Positions 1 through 10,238 of a DNA stretch of 64,000 nt are shown here, in pieces; positions within the stretch are counted from its first letter, which is position 1, and every line of letters starts with the position of its first letter. The translations under genes were made by a program, and so were the position numbers. This DNA comes from Cephalotus follicularis (lineage: Eukaryota > Streptophyta > Magnoliopsida > Oxalidales > Cephalotaceae), in NCBI GenBank assembly GCA_001972305.1, contig BDDD01000980.1:310655-374654 (forward strand). Reading direction: 5' to 3'. The notes beneath the pieces were generated by a model. That model did not search any database, was not told the origin of the DNA, and worked only from the letters and a program-made list of their open reading frames with translations.

Positions 1-1124
1 TGTTTGTGCTAAGTGTTTGGGCATGCAGGGATGACGTATGAGTTCGGGGGTTGTTTGACCCTGGGCAGAGGAGCAGGTCTCCCTAGCCCTGGCCTTGGTG
101 AAACTTCAGTGTCTCTCCCCGGGGCCCTTGTGCATGGCACCTCTTCTGAGATGCCGGGGGAGGGGTGGCAGTGTTCATGGTTGGTTAAACCTTAGGTTGA
201 CTTCGCAGCTCAGGTTGGTTGACCCTAAGCTAGGATCTGGTGGCGTCCCCGGGTGTTGTCCCCGGACATGCCGTAGGCGTTAGGTGGGTGTAAGCAGTTT
301 TCTTCAGTTTTGCCCATCCTTCCGACTTTGGACCAGCTCGGTCCCTGGAGATGTTTTTGTGGGTGAGCCCTGGTGGATCCCTTGGGTACCTGGCCGGGGT
401 GAGATTCCATCTCCTTAGTGTAAGTTGAGCGTTTGGGGGCCCTCGGGTAGTGGTCCCATGCTAGGCGTTTGTCCCCAGGTCCTTGTGTTTATCCTAGGCT
501 TAGCTTGTATTAAACGTTGTCGTTTTCTTGTGCCCGGGCATACCCTTGTTTGTATGGGTCATGCCTGGGGAGGACATGCCCGGGGAGGACATGTCCAAGG
601 TTGTCATCCAATGAGGACATGCCCGGGGATGGCTCGTCCGGGGAAGGCATGTCTTAGGATGTTGATGCAGGCCTGGCTTGTGTTACGTCATGTTGTGTTG
701 GGCGGTGTTGGCATCCCTTGCCCAGGACCCCAGGCAAGACGTAGTGTTATGTTCTCTACCCTGGCTCTTTCCCATGGCATGTTCCTTTAGTGGAACAGTG
801 CGTTTGGGCAGTGGTGGTTGTGTGTGTTCCCTTTAGTTAAACAATGAGTTTTTGGAATGGTTTTATGTAAGGGTTATTTACAGTTTTACCCTTCCTTCTT
901 TGTCCCTTCTCTACTTTGTGTTTCTTCGGGCATTTCTTGTCTTTATGCCTTAGGTGAGTTTGGCCTGGGGAGCGCGGCTCTCCTCGGCAGCGTGTTTTTA
1001 ACGCCTGCCTTGGCCTTAGCATCGGCCTTTGTTTGTTGTGATTTTGGTTAAGGATCTAGGTGGGGGATACTTCCACCTGGCACGGCCGTCCTTGGGAGAG
1101 GGTGCTCAGGAACGAGGTGTGTCA
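1..1124 (+). repeat. A1 5' LTR, 3' portion only
   Basis: This 1,124 bp aligns with the last ~1.1 kb of the A1 3' LTR (from about 53558) and ends in TGTCA six bases before the primer binding site. Short open frames inside it are chance frames of a GC-rich LTR. It holds several diverged GGACATGCCC-type repeats around 565-640. No gene is present. Confidence 0.92.
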
Positions 1125-1130
1125 GGTTTT

Positions 1131-1142
1131 TGGTATCAGAGA
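1131..1142 (+). other. A1 primer binding site (tRNA-iMet type)
   Basis: TGGTATCAGAGA lies just after the LTR end; TGGTATCAGAG matches the 3' end of plant initiator tRNA-Met by complementarity. The same motif follows the LTR of A2 at 7438. Confidence 0.85.
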
Positions 1143-1253
1143 GACCGATTTAGTTTCTTTGTGTTTTCTTTGGAGACTTTTGGGGGGTATGCATGCATTG
1201 CATTTCATGTAGTATACATGTTAGTAATGCCCTAACCTTGCATGTGAAGATAG

Positions 1254-2436
1254 ATGGTCCCTCAGCGTCAGACTCGAGGAAGTGGCTTGGGTAGGGGACG
1301 AGGGGTCTCCCCAGCCAGAGAACGTGGTCAGGGTAGAGGAAGAGAGACCTCCCCACCACATGTGGATCAAGAACTGCCTCATGTTAAACCTGGTGTGCAG
1401 GTTAACCCTGGGATGGTTGAACAAGAGACTGGACCAGCTGCGGCAGCTGAGGTCCCGGTAGCGCAGGTATCTCCTTCGATTGGCACTGGTGGTCAAGCAG
1501 AGTGGATGCAGTTTGCTACGATGATAGCACAACTTTGATTAGTTCTCGACCTCAGGCTTTACCGGTTGAACGTTTGCAACGTTTAGGTGCTGCAACCTTT
1601 GAGGGAACGGATGATCTAGCGGATGCAGATGAATGGTTGAATCATCTTGAGATGCTCTTTGTACAGATGGGAGTTTCCGATGACTCACAGGTTGGACTAG
1701 CCGTCTTCTTTGTAAGGAAGAATGCTCTTCGATGGTGGGAAGCTCTCCAAGCTAGGCATAATGATGTTGCTATGATCGCTTGGGATATTTTCAAGTGAGA
1801 GTTTCGTCAGTATTTCTTCCCTGCTACCTTCGTGAAGGGGAAGAGGAGAGAGTTTTTGCACTTACGTTAGGGAAGTATGACTAAACCCAATATGAATACC
1901 GCTTTATGGAGTTGTCTCATTTTGTTCCGGCTTTGGTTGCAAACCATGAGGAGAGGTGTGAGAAATTCTAGGATGGGTTGAATCCCGAGGTGAGATATAC
2001 TGTGGCAGCAACCAACTGGACTATCTTTGGAGATTTGGTGGAATCTGCCAAAAGGGTTGAGCAAAGTATTATGGAGCAAAGGAATCGCCAGGAAAGGGGA
2101 CAAAAGAGAGATGGACAGCAAGCTGCTCAAGGGGAGGGTTTCTCCAGAGGACAAGGGAAACAAAGGAAACGGTACCCCAACAAGCAAGCTGACGGTGGAA
2201 ACCAGGGACAGGCCAGGTGTGATGGCCAAGGGACATTTTCTTCCCAGCAGATTAGTCCTCCTGTAGCCAGTGGTTCGCAGCAGAGCAGGCACCAGAGTTC
2301 ATCAGTTTCTCAACAGCCTCCCAAGTGCCAGATGTGTGGTCGTTTCCACTTTGGCAACTGTAAGGCAGATACCCGTGGATGTTTTCAGTGTGGCCAGGTC
2401 AGGCACTTCAAGGCGAATTTCCCACAAGCTCAGTAG
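1254..2436 (+). pseudogene. A1 gag (broken)
   Basis: Gag of a Tekay-type chromovirus. The ATG at 1254 opens an Arg/Gly-rich N-terminus (MVPQRQTRGSGLGRG), shared with the A2 copy. The capsid-like part (ATFEGTDD, EWLNHLEMLF, RWWEALQARH) follows in another frame after a frameshift near 1520, with a TGA at about 1796. The C-terminus has two zinc-knuckle-like motifs, CQMCGRFHFGNC and CFQCGQVRHFKANF; in the second, the final Cys is Phe. At least two frameshifts and several stops make it nonfunctional. Confidence 0.8.
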
Positions 2437-2556
2437 ACCTCGACGACACCTAGATCAACTGCTTCTAAAAGACAACCTGCGGGAGCCAGAGGTAGATCAA
2501 TGGCTTCGCAAGTGGGATCATCCAGGGCTGGTGGAAGTCGTCAGTAGGGTAGACCA

Positions 2557-4238
2557 GTGCCAACCGCTAGAGTCTATGCTCTGAACAGAGAAGATGCTCT
2601 TGGATCCACAGACGTGGCTATAGGTAAGGCTCTTATCTTAGGCAGAGATGCCACGGTTTTTTTTGACACAGGAGCCTCTTTATCTTTTGTTGCCCATGCA
2701 TTTTGCACACATGCATGTGGGCTATTGAGTTCCTTGAACGAAGAGATCGTTGTATCTGTTCCTACGGTCCAGAGTTACCGTGTAGAATGAGTCTACAGAG
2801 GTTGTGATGTTGTGATCAAGGAACGGAGTTTTGTAGCCGACCTTATTCCCTTCAAGATTGAGGACTTTGATGCCATCCTGGGCATGGATTGGCTGGTAAG
2901 GCACCGAGCAGTGGTCGATTATTCGCGTAAGGTTGCTTGCTTTTGCTTGCCCGACGAGTCAAGCATGGAGTTAGTTTGCGAGAAATGCTCGGCACCTCTG
3001 AAGTTGATCTCGGCTCTGGTTGCACGTAAGGCTTTGGGTAAAGGTGCGCTAGGATTCTTAGCTCATGTGGTGGATACTCGGATGACTAAGCCAAAGGTAG
3101 GGGACATATCCATGGTTTGTGAGTTTCCCGATGTCTTCCCAGACGAGTTACCAGGTCCTCCTCTGGATAGGGAAATAGACATTGGGATTGAGTTGATCCC
3201 TGGTGCGGCCCCTATATCCTTTGCTCCTTTCCGTATGGCACCTGTAGAGTTGAAAGAGCTAAAGGTACAGTTGGAAGACTTGGTGGATAAAGGATTTATC
3301 CGACCTAGTAGTTCTCCATGGGGTGCTCCGGTCCTGTTTGTGAAGAAGAAGGATGGAGCTATGCGCTTGTGTATCGACTATAGGCAACTCAACAAGATAA
3401 CTGTGCGTAACAGGTATCCGTTGCCAAGGATAGATGACTTGTTTGATCAGATGCGAGACGCCTGTGTGTTCTCTAATATAGATCTTCGGTCTGGATATCA
3501 CCAGTTGAAGGTGAAGGAAGAGGATGTTCCGAAGATAGCCTTTAGATCTCGTTATGGTCACTATGAGTTCTTAGTTATGCTGTTTGATTTAACCAATGCA
3601 CCTGCTGCTTTCATGGATTTGATGAATCAAGTGTTCCAACCCTTCTTGGACACCTTTGTGGTGATGTTCATAGACGACGTGATGGTATACTCGCGGAGTA
3701 TTGGCTGAGCACGAGGAACACCTGAGGATTGTTTTGCAGACCTTGAGAAACCACGAGTTGTATGCTAAGCTCAGTAAATGTGAGTTTTGGTTGGACAGGG
3801 TTGTGTTTTTGGGCCATGTGATCTCGAGCCAAGGTGTTGAAGTTGACCCGAGGAAGGTTGAAGCTGTGTTGGCTTGGGAAAGACCCAAGAGCGTACATGA
3901 AGTGCACAGTTTCCTTGGACTTGCTGGCTATTACTGAAGGTTCATGGAGGGATTATCGACAATAGCAGCTCCTCTATCGAAGTTGACAAGGAAGGATGTG
4001 AAGTTTGTTTGGCCAGAAGACTATGAGAAGAGCTTCCAGACGTTGAAGGATAAGTTAACATCAGCTCCGGTGTTGACCCTTCCTTCTCCGGGGGTTGGTT
4101 TTGTGGTTTATAGTGATGCTTCTTTGCATGGTCTTAGTTGTGTGTTGATGCAAGAAGGGAAGGTTATTGCCTATGCTTCTTAGAAGTTGAGGTTCATGAG
4201 CTGAACTACCCTATGCATGACTTAGAGTTGGTTGCGGT
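2557..4238 (+). pseudogene. A1 protease, reverse transcriptase and N-terminal RNase H (5' half of pol)
   Basis: The frame 2557-3708 is interrupted only by TGA 2788-2790. The protease motif FFDTGASLSF is intact and is followed by [12 protein letters not shown] carries [10 protein letters not shown], the fingers/palm blocks and the catalytic FIDDVMVYS near 3670-3690. A frameshift follows at about 3700, and a TGA at 3935-3937 interrupts the [11 protein letters not shown] region. RNase H begins with [11 protein letters not shown] and stops at 4238, where A2 inserted. The rest of this gene lies at 49748-51543. Confidence 0.88.
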
Positions 4239-7200
4239 TGTAACGGCTCGCATTAATTTTGGGTAAATTTATGTTTGGGCTTGGGGGAATTTTTTTTACT
4301 TTTCTCCTTGGTTGTGTTTGGCTTGGGATCTTTCTTTGATAATGATGTTACTTTGGTTTGGGCTTGGTGGAGGCCCAAAGGTTTGTATATGGTTAGAGAT
4401 AAGAGATGTTTAGTTGGTGTTAGGATAAGTGCAAAGCTTGCTTAGGAAGCTTGGCAGTTGACTTTCGGCAGATATCAAATCCATCTTTTCACGCCTGAAG
4501 AAGCATTTGGAAGAGTGAGCTTTCATCTGTCATCTTTCTTCTTCATCTTTCTTCTGAAGCTTTGATTACTATTTGAGGTTGGGACTTTCTTTCACCCGTC
4601 TACGCGTCTACAGGTGAGTGTCCTCCTCAGCACGTTTTGGTGTGTCGCATGGTTTATGCATGCATGATCTTTGAGGCTGAGGAAGAGCTTCGCCTTGGTT
4701 TTCATGGATGTATGTGGTTCATACATAGCTTCAGAGATGTTGTTCATGGTAGCTAAGCGTTGTTGTGTGTTGGTCTTGCAGAGGAAGATCTAGGCAAGGA
4801 GTCCGCACAGCAAGGAAGCTAGCTGAGAAAGCTACTGATACTAGTGAGTGGGATGTTCTTCTTTCTATCAGTTGATAACTGAGAGTTTATTGTCTATATG
4901 CCTTTCCATGATATTATCTTTGACTAGGACTTCTTCTCCTATCATCTTGCTGATATTGCATGTGAATATTGTGTTTTCAAGCTGAGGGCTCAATGCTTGG
5001 GTTGAACTTGTTGTTTCCCTTTCTGTTTAAGTATCCATGCTTCATTTTGATATCATGTGTTGTTGTCCTCGGGTACTGGTTACTGGGTGCTGGTTACTTG
5101 GTTATGTATGAGATTGCCGGCACAAGATGGTCTAAGTGGTGATACAATTACCTCTGAGCTGAGGTTCTCCTTTGTCATCTCGTCAAGGGTGGAGCTGAGA
5201 GGTGATTCGAGGTCCCCTTAGACGATACTAATGCTATGTGATTGCCGACGAGGTAGCTTCTCGATCGAGGTTCACCTGGTGTAGTGCTGAGCTCATGATT
5301 GCCGACGGGGGTGGGCTTGCGTAGCCCCTCGATCGAGGTTCATGTAGTGAGGTGCGCCAACGTGTGATTTGCCAGGGGAGGAGTGCTTGTGTAGCCCTTA
5401 TACCGATGTTCATACAGGGCTCTCGAAGTGGGTATCTATATGAGTATATGAGGGATGTGTTCAGTCCTGTAGCCTAAGACCGCATTGATAGAAAGACAAC
5501 GGAGTTGTTATTTATGCTACCAAGGTGGTTCTGGCTATGGAAGTGTGTGAGTTTGATGTGTGCATGTGCGTGTGTTGAATGTGCTTGTGATTGATGCATT
5601 ACCAGTAGTCCCCTTAAGAATTGTTAATCCTTAGAGTTGATCTTTTGTTGATCCTTGGATCGCTGGCATGTTCTGACATATAACCTGTTGGTTATCTTCT
5701 TTCCTCGAGGTCAGTCATTGAGTTGGTAGCTCTTACGTCTCCTCGGGTTTTCCTTTTTATTGGTATCCTTGTATATTTTTCACCCCTGCCTTGTTTTGTT
5801 CAGCAGTGGATATGGGTTATCCCCGACCCAATTGGGGCAGGGCACATTCAACTTGGCTCTTGGCACCCCGGTCGAAGTGGGTTTGCCCAGGATATTCCTT
5901 AATCTTCCTCACTAGTCAGTTGGACTAATCCCCTCTCAGTTTTGTGTGCAAAGGGTACGGGGCAGCGGTGTTCTTTAGATCCACTAAGGACAGTGTGTCG
6001 AAAGAGGTAGACGCCGGACGTAGCACCTTAGGATGGCTCCTAGGCCACGGGCACCTTCATGCATTTGGGGACATTCATGGGGTTTTTGTATAGACTTGTT
6101 GATGCCTATGTTTGTAAAACCTTCTTTTTGTAAACATGTATATGCTTTTTGGATGTTGTGGGTCCTTGTCATTTTTCCCGGGACCGTGTATATAATTCGC
6201 TTGTTTTATATACTTGTTGTTTGAGTTGTTTTCCCAGCCCTGGCGGTGTTTTTGCTAAGTGTTTGGGCGTGCAGGGATGACGTATGTGTTCGGGGGTTGT
6301 TTGACCCTGGGCAGAGGAGCAGGTCTCCCCAGCCCTGGCCTTGGTGAAACTTCAGTGTTTCTCCCTGGGCCGTTTCTTGCGTGGCACCTCTGCTGAGATG
6401 CCGGGGGAGGGGTGGCTTTGGTCATGGTTGGTCAAACCTTAGGTTGACTTCGTAGCTCAGGTTGGTTGACCCAAACCTGGGGTCTGGTCGAGTCCTCGGG
6501 TGTTGTCCCCGGGCATGTCGTAGGCGTTATGTGGGAGTAAGCAGTTTTCCTTAGTTTTGCCCGTCCTCCCGACTCAGACCAGCTCGGTCCCTGGAGACGT
6601 TTTGGTGGGTGAGCCCTGGTGGATCCCTTGGGTACCTGGTCGGGGTGAGATTTCATCTATGTAGTGTAGTTTGAACATTTGGTGGGACCTCGGGTGGTTG
6701 CCCTACGCTTGGCATTTGTCCCCTGGCCCTTGTGTTGATCCCAGGCTTAGCCTATGTTAAACGTAGTCGTTTTCTTGTGCCCGGGCATAACCTTGTTTGT
6801 GTGGGTGATACCCTGAGGAGGACATGCCCAGGGAGGACATGTCCAAAGTTGTCGTCCAATGAGGACATGCCCGAGGATGGTTCGTCCAGGGAAAGCATGT
6901 CTTAGAATGGGGCGCAGGCCTGGCTTGTGTAACTTCATGTTGTGTTGTGGTGTGGTGTTGGCATTCCCTGCCCAAGACCCCAAGCAAGACGTAGTCTTAT
7001 GTTCTTCCCCCTAGCTCTCTCCCCTGGCATGTTCCTTTAGTGGAATGGTGCGTTTGGACAGTGAGTGTTGTGTGCGTCCCTTCAATTAAACGGTGAGTTT
7101 TGGGTATGGTTTTATGTAAGGGTTTTTTTTACAGTTTTACCCTTCCTTCTTAGTCCCTCCTTTGCCGCGTGTTTCTTCTGGCATGCGGGGCTTTTTTGCC

Positions 7201-7431
7201 TTTAAGGAGATGGGAAATTCCTCCTTCTTGCTCGGACATTCCTTGTTTTTATGCCTTGGGTGCGTTTGGCCTGGGGAGCGCGGCTCTCCTCGGCAGTGTG
7301 TTTTTAACGCCTGCCCTGGCCTTAGCATCAGCCTTTGTTTGTTGTGGTTTTGGTTAGGGATCCAGGTGGGAGATAATTCCACCTGGCATGGCCGTCCTCG
7401 GGTGAGCGGTTCCCGGGAAATGGGTGTGTCA
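4239..7431 (+). repeat. A2 5' LTR (3,193 bp, complete)
   Basis: It starts TGTAACGG and ends GTGTCA, seven bases before the primer binding site at 7438. It contains a candidate spliceosomal intron at 4614-4781, diverged ~75-bp repeats with the palindrome CCTCGATCGAGG (5259-5270 imperfect, 5327-5338 perfect), and GGACATGCCC-type repeats near 6815-6870. No coding region. Confidence 0.9.
4614..4781 (+). other. Candidate LTR leader intron (168 bp)
   Basis: Donor CAG|GTGAGT at 4614 and a T/G-rich tract ending CTTGCAG at 4781. The equivalent intervals in the other LTRs, 46930-47097 and 51927-52094, are also 168 bp with donor and acceptor kept. Splicing is inferred only. Confidence 0.4.
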
Positions 7432-7437
7432 GCTTTT

Positions 7438-7449
7438 TGGTATCAGAGA
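7438..7449 (+). other. A2 primer binding site (tRNA-iMet type)
   Basis: TGGTATCAGAGA follows the A2 5' LTR, identical to the A1 site. The A2 leader continues to 7503, is interrupted by B, resumes at 16525, and reaches the gag ATG at 16582. Confidence 0.85.
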
Positions 7450-7498
7450 GACCGATTTGGTTTCCTTGTGTTTTCTTTGGAGATTTTTGGGGGGTATG

Positions 7499-7503
7499 CA
7501 TGC
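7499..7503. repeat. Target-site duplication of element B (left; right copy 16520-16524)
   Basis: CATGC occurs immediately before TGTCACACCCC at 7504 and immediately after GGCGTTACA at 16519. Removing B and one copy restores the A2 leader, which matches A1 at about 1190-1215. Confidence 0.93.
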
Positions 7504-8815
7504 TGTCACACCCCGTTCAAGAGAAACGTAACATTAAAGCGGTAAAGGCAATTAACATAGAACACAGCTTATGCAAAAACCATAAAACTTAAAACTTTTT
7601 CCAAAGTACAACAGTTGCGGAAGCATAACATAACATAAGCTGTAAACATGTAACGTGCGTCCCATACCGCACGCCACCCCATATAATCCAACATTGTTAA
7701 TCGCCCGTAAACGGAGCGTGAATTACAGTACAAGATAAAAATCCTTCAGAAACAAAACTATAACAATGGTACATCCGAAAACCATAACCCACATAGGTTT
7801 AATACAAAGCAGAAGAATAAGCAAAAATAAGATCATAATAACTTGATCTTCATCCATGTCAGTCCAACCGGTCCACTGCATCAATCTGTAAGGTAGGGGG
7901 TTAGCCTTTGTCCTCACTCGGCTAAGTCATAAAAGCAGTTCGGGATTAACATTAAATGCATGTCATGATATGAATGCATAAATGATGCAGAGTAAGAAAA
8001 CCAGTTCTTATATATATCAGAAATATATATATTTTAACAGTACAGTAAAATAACAGTGGGTACATATATAAGAAAATATATGTATGCAGGATCAGTACGG
8101 TCGTAACCCGGCCAGGGCTACATCAACAAACACAGGAATGTCCAAGAAGGACCAACAGGTAGTACAGGATGTCCACATAGGACTACAACAGGCAGGATGT
8201 CCACATAGGACCACAACAGGCATTATGAGTAGCGCCGCCAACTCCTGGCCCCATGCTACACTCCCACTCCGGCCCCTACATCAGGCAACCGAGCGAGGCA
8301 ACAGTATAGTGAGTCACCCAGCCATACTCCTGGCCCCTAGGTCAACCCTCCACTAGTCGACGCTGGCAGTCTCTGCCATGCAACTAGTGGTTCAAGCACA
8401 ATCACATAGCAATTCACAGAGCACACAATGAATTCAAGCAGTACAGTACAGTAAACAGTAGTGATCGATTTGATCCACAATAGGCAGGTTATTTCCAAAA
8501 TGTTTCCAAAGGTGACAACATTTGAAATATATATTTTCTATAGAAAATACTTTTAAACAGTTTCAGTAGTGTGAATTGTTTACCAGTTCGTTCGAAAATA
8601 CGTTATTAATCATTACGTATTTCCATACTCAAAATATCACATTTCGAGTTCATAAATGCATTTCTAAATATCCAAACTTTAGAAATCATAAACAATTCAC
8701 AAACAGTATACAATCAGACAGTAAACAGTGCATATGCAATGCATACAAATGCTCCAATGCATTCCAACAGGAATTGGGATCGTTTTGTATCGTTTTAGGC
8801 CAAACAGCAGCCAAC

Positions 8816-9075
8816 CAGTCGACTGGAATCCTCACCAGTCGACTGTTCTGGGTCGAGCAATATGAGTAGTCGACTGGTTCCTTCTACCAGTCGACTGTCC
8901 ATTAGGCAGTCGGCTGTTGTACTTCAACAGTCGACTGTTCCAGTACTCATACACGAGAAATTTCCCAGATTTCCATCTTTTGGGCAGGAGGAAGTATGAG
9001 TAGTCGACTGCTTTCCATTGGCAGTCGACTGGTATCGATGAGTAGTCGACTGTCTTCCTTCGACAGTCGGCTGCT
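8816..9075 (-). repeat. Phased palindrome array, cluster 1 of B LTR
   Basis: About ten copies of CAGTCGACTG or one-base variants; starts at 8816, 8836, 8867, 8888, 8907 and 8928 give mostly 19-21 bp steps. The asymmetric variant reads CAGCCGACTG in element sense. Confidence 0.85.
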
Positions 9076-9897
9076 CTGCAGTCCAGTGGCATACAATCGT
9101 TCTAATTACTCCCACGGATCATGTCAAGTAGATAAAATTAATTTCGGAACAGGTAATACAACTTACAGGTTATCATATCAACCATATAACAACTCATTAA
9201 CACTCATTTCATCATGCAAGCCAAAGTCATGAGAGGTTCAACATGCATGCACAATGATCACATTGATTCTCAGTAACAAACATAACAACTCCCAATAACA
9301 GTGACGATTACATCCTAAAACCAGTAGCTACAAGTCACATAACCAGGCATTGCAATTCATGGAACATGCAGTAAATTTAAACTCATAGTGCCATTACAAC
9401 TTTCCGCTACCTTTGATTCCAAGTTAGGAATCTGTAAGTCCACCTCTTTTAGTTCCAATCAGTATCTTTTCGAGCTCCCCAGAAGCTCCAACTCCAAGTC
9501 CAGCTGCTCCAAGGACAGCTACCACCTTGAGCTCCAAGCTTCAACAATGGACAACCACTCTCTTTTCTCTTTCTTTGTGGTTTTATCTCTATTGTCTCTG
9601 TGATTCTCCACTCAACAGTACCAGGACGAGGGAGAGTGAGTGGGACAGCTTTATGAAGAGCTTTTCCTCTCTTTCTTCCTCCCCTCTTCACATGGCACTA
9701 AATGCCACATTCATCTACTCACATGCAAGCACACACACACACAAGGCCAATTTCTCTGGCCCATGAGGTCTTGCATGGTTCACAGGTATCCTTTCTCTCC
9801 ATCCTCTTGGCTGCATGAAGCACAGATGGCCTCCTCTTCCCATGTCAGTTATAACATGTGATTCCTGTCACATGCAATAAAAACAAAGCATGATCCA

Positions 9898-10047
9898 GTC
9901 GACTGCCTTTCCCTGGCAGTCGGCTGGTCGCCTGGCAGTCTGTTGCCAAGTGTCTCTACAGTTGGCCAGTCAACTGGTTCATCCCACCAGTCGACTGCCC
10001 CCATATGCAGTCCTCCAGTCGGCTGGCCCTCCATACCAGTCGACTGC
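9898..10047 (-). repeat. Phased palindrome array, cluster 2 of B LTR
   Basis: About six copies of the same 10-bp palindrome and its variants near the 5' end of the LTR in element sense, upstream of the presumed transcription start. The 5' LTR of B has lost most of this cluster through the 1,067-bp deletion. Confidence 0.85.
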
Positions 10048-10193
10048 CTCCAGAATAATCACCAAGTAATCACACTTCTAAGTACATAAAAGATTAAAAC
10101 AATGTCATCCAATTCGCCATCTTTTATTAATTCCACAATTCAAAATACAATTACATTGTAAAATTACAATACAGGAAAATCTCGGGCGTTACA

Positions 10194-10207
10194 TTCACCC
10201 CTCCTTC
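10194..10207 (-). other. B polypurine tract
   Basis: In element sense, GAAGGAGGGGTGAA directly precedes the 3' LTR start TGTAACGCCC. It is the expected primer for plus-strand DNA synthesis. Confidence 0.85.
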
Positions 10208-10238
10208 AAGGAATTTCGTCCTCGAAATCAAAACAAAT

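Larger units (their letters stand above)
7504..10193 (-). repeat. B 3' LTR (2,690 bp, full length)
   Basis: In element sense it begins TGTAACGCCCGAG and ends CGGGGTGTGACA. It carries two clusters of the CAGTCGACTG palindrome and an ~28-bp tandem repeat (GGATGTCCACATAGGA units at 8166 and 8194, with a diverged copy at 8134). The rest is AT-rich noncoding sequence. Confidence 0.93.

Noticed and set aside
425-790. 121-codon open frame in the A1 LTR
   Set aside because: No family resemblance, lies in a noncoding GC-rich LTR and is not conserved as a frame in the other LTR copies.
7438-7449. Primer binding sites as true tRNA genes
   Set aside because: Only 11-12 bases match the tRNA 3' end; no cloverleaf is present at any of these sites.
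9388-9861. Open frames in the B LTR around 9388-9861
   Set aside because: Opposite or unrelated to element coding, disrupted in the homologous I LTR, and low-complexity Ser/Phe-rich.
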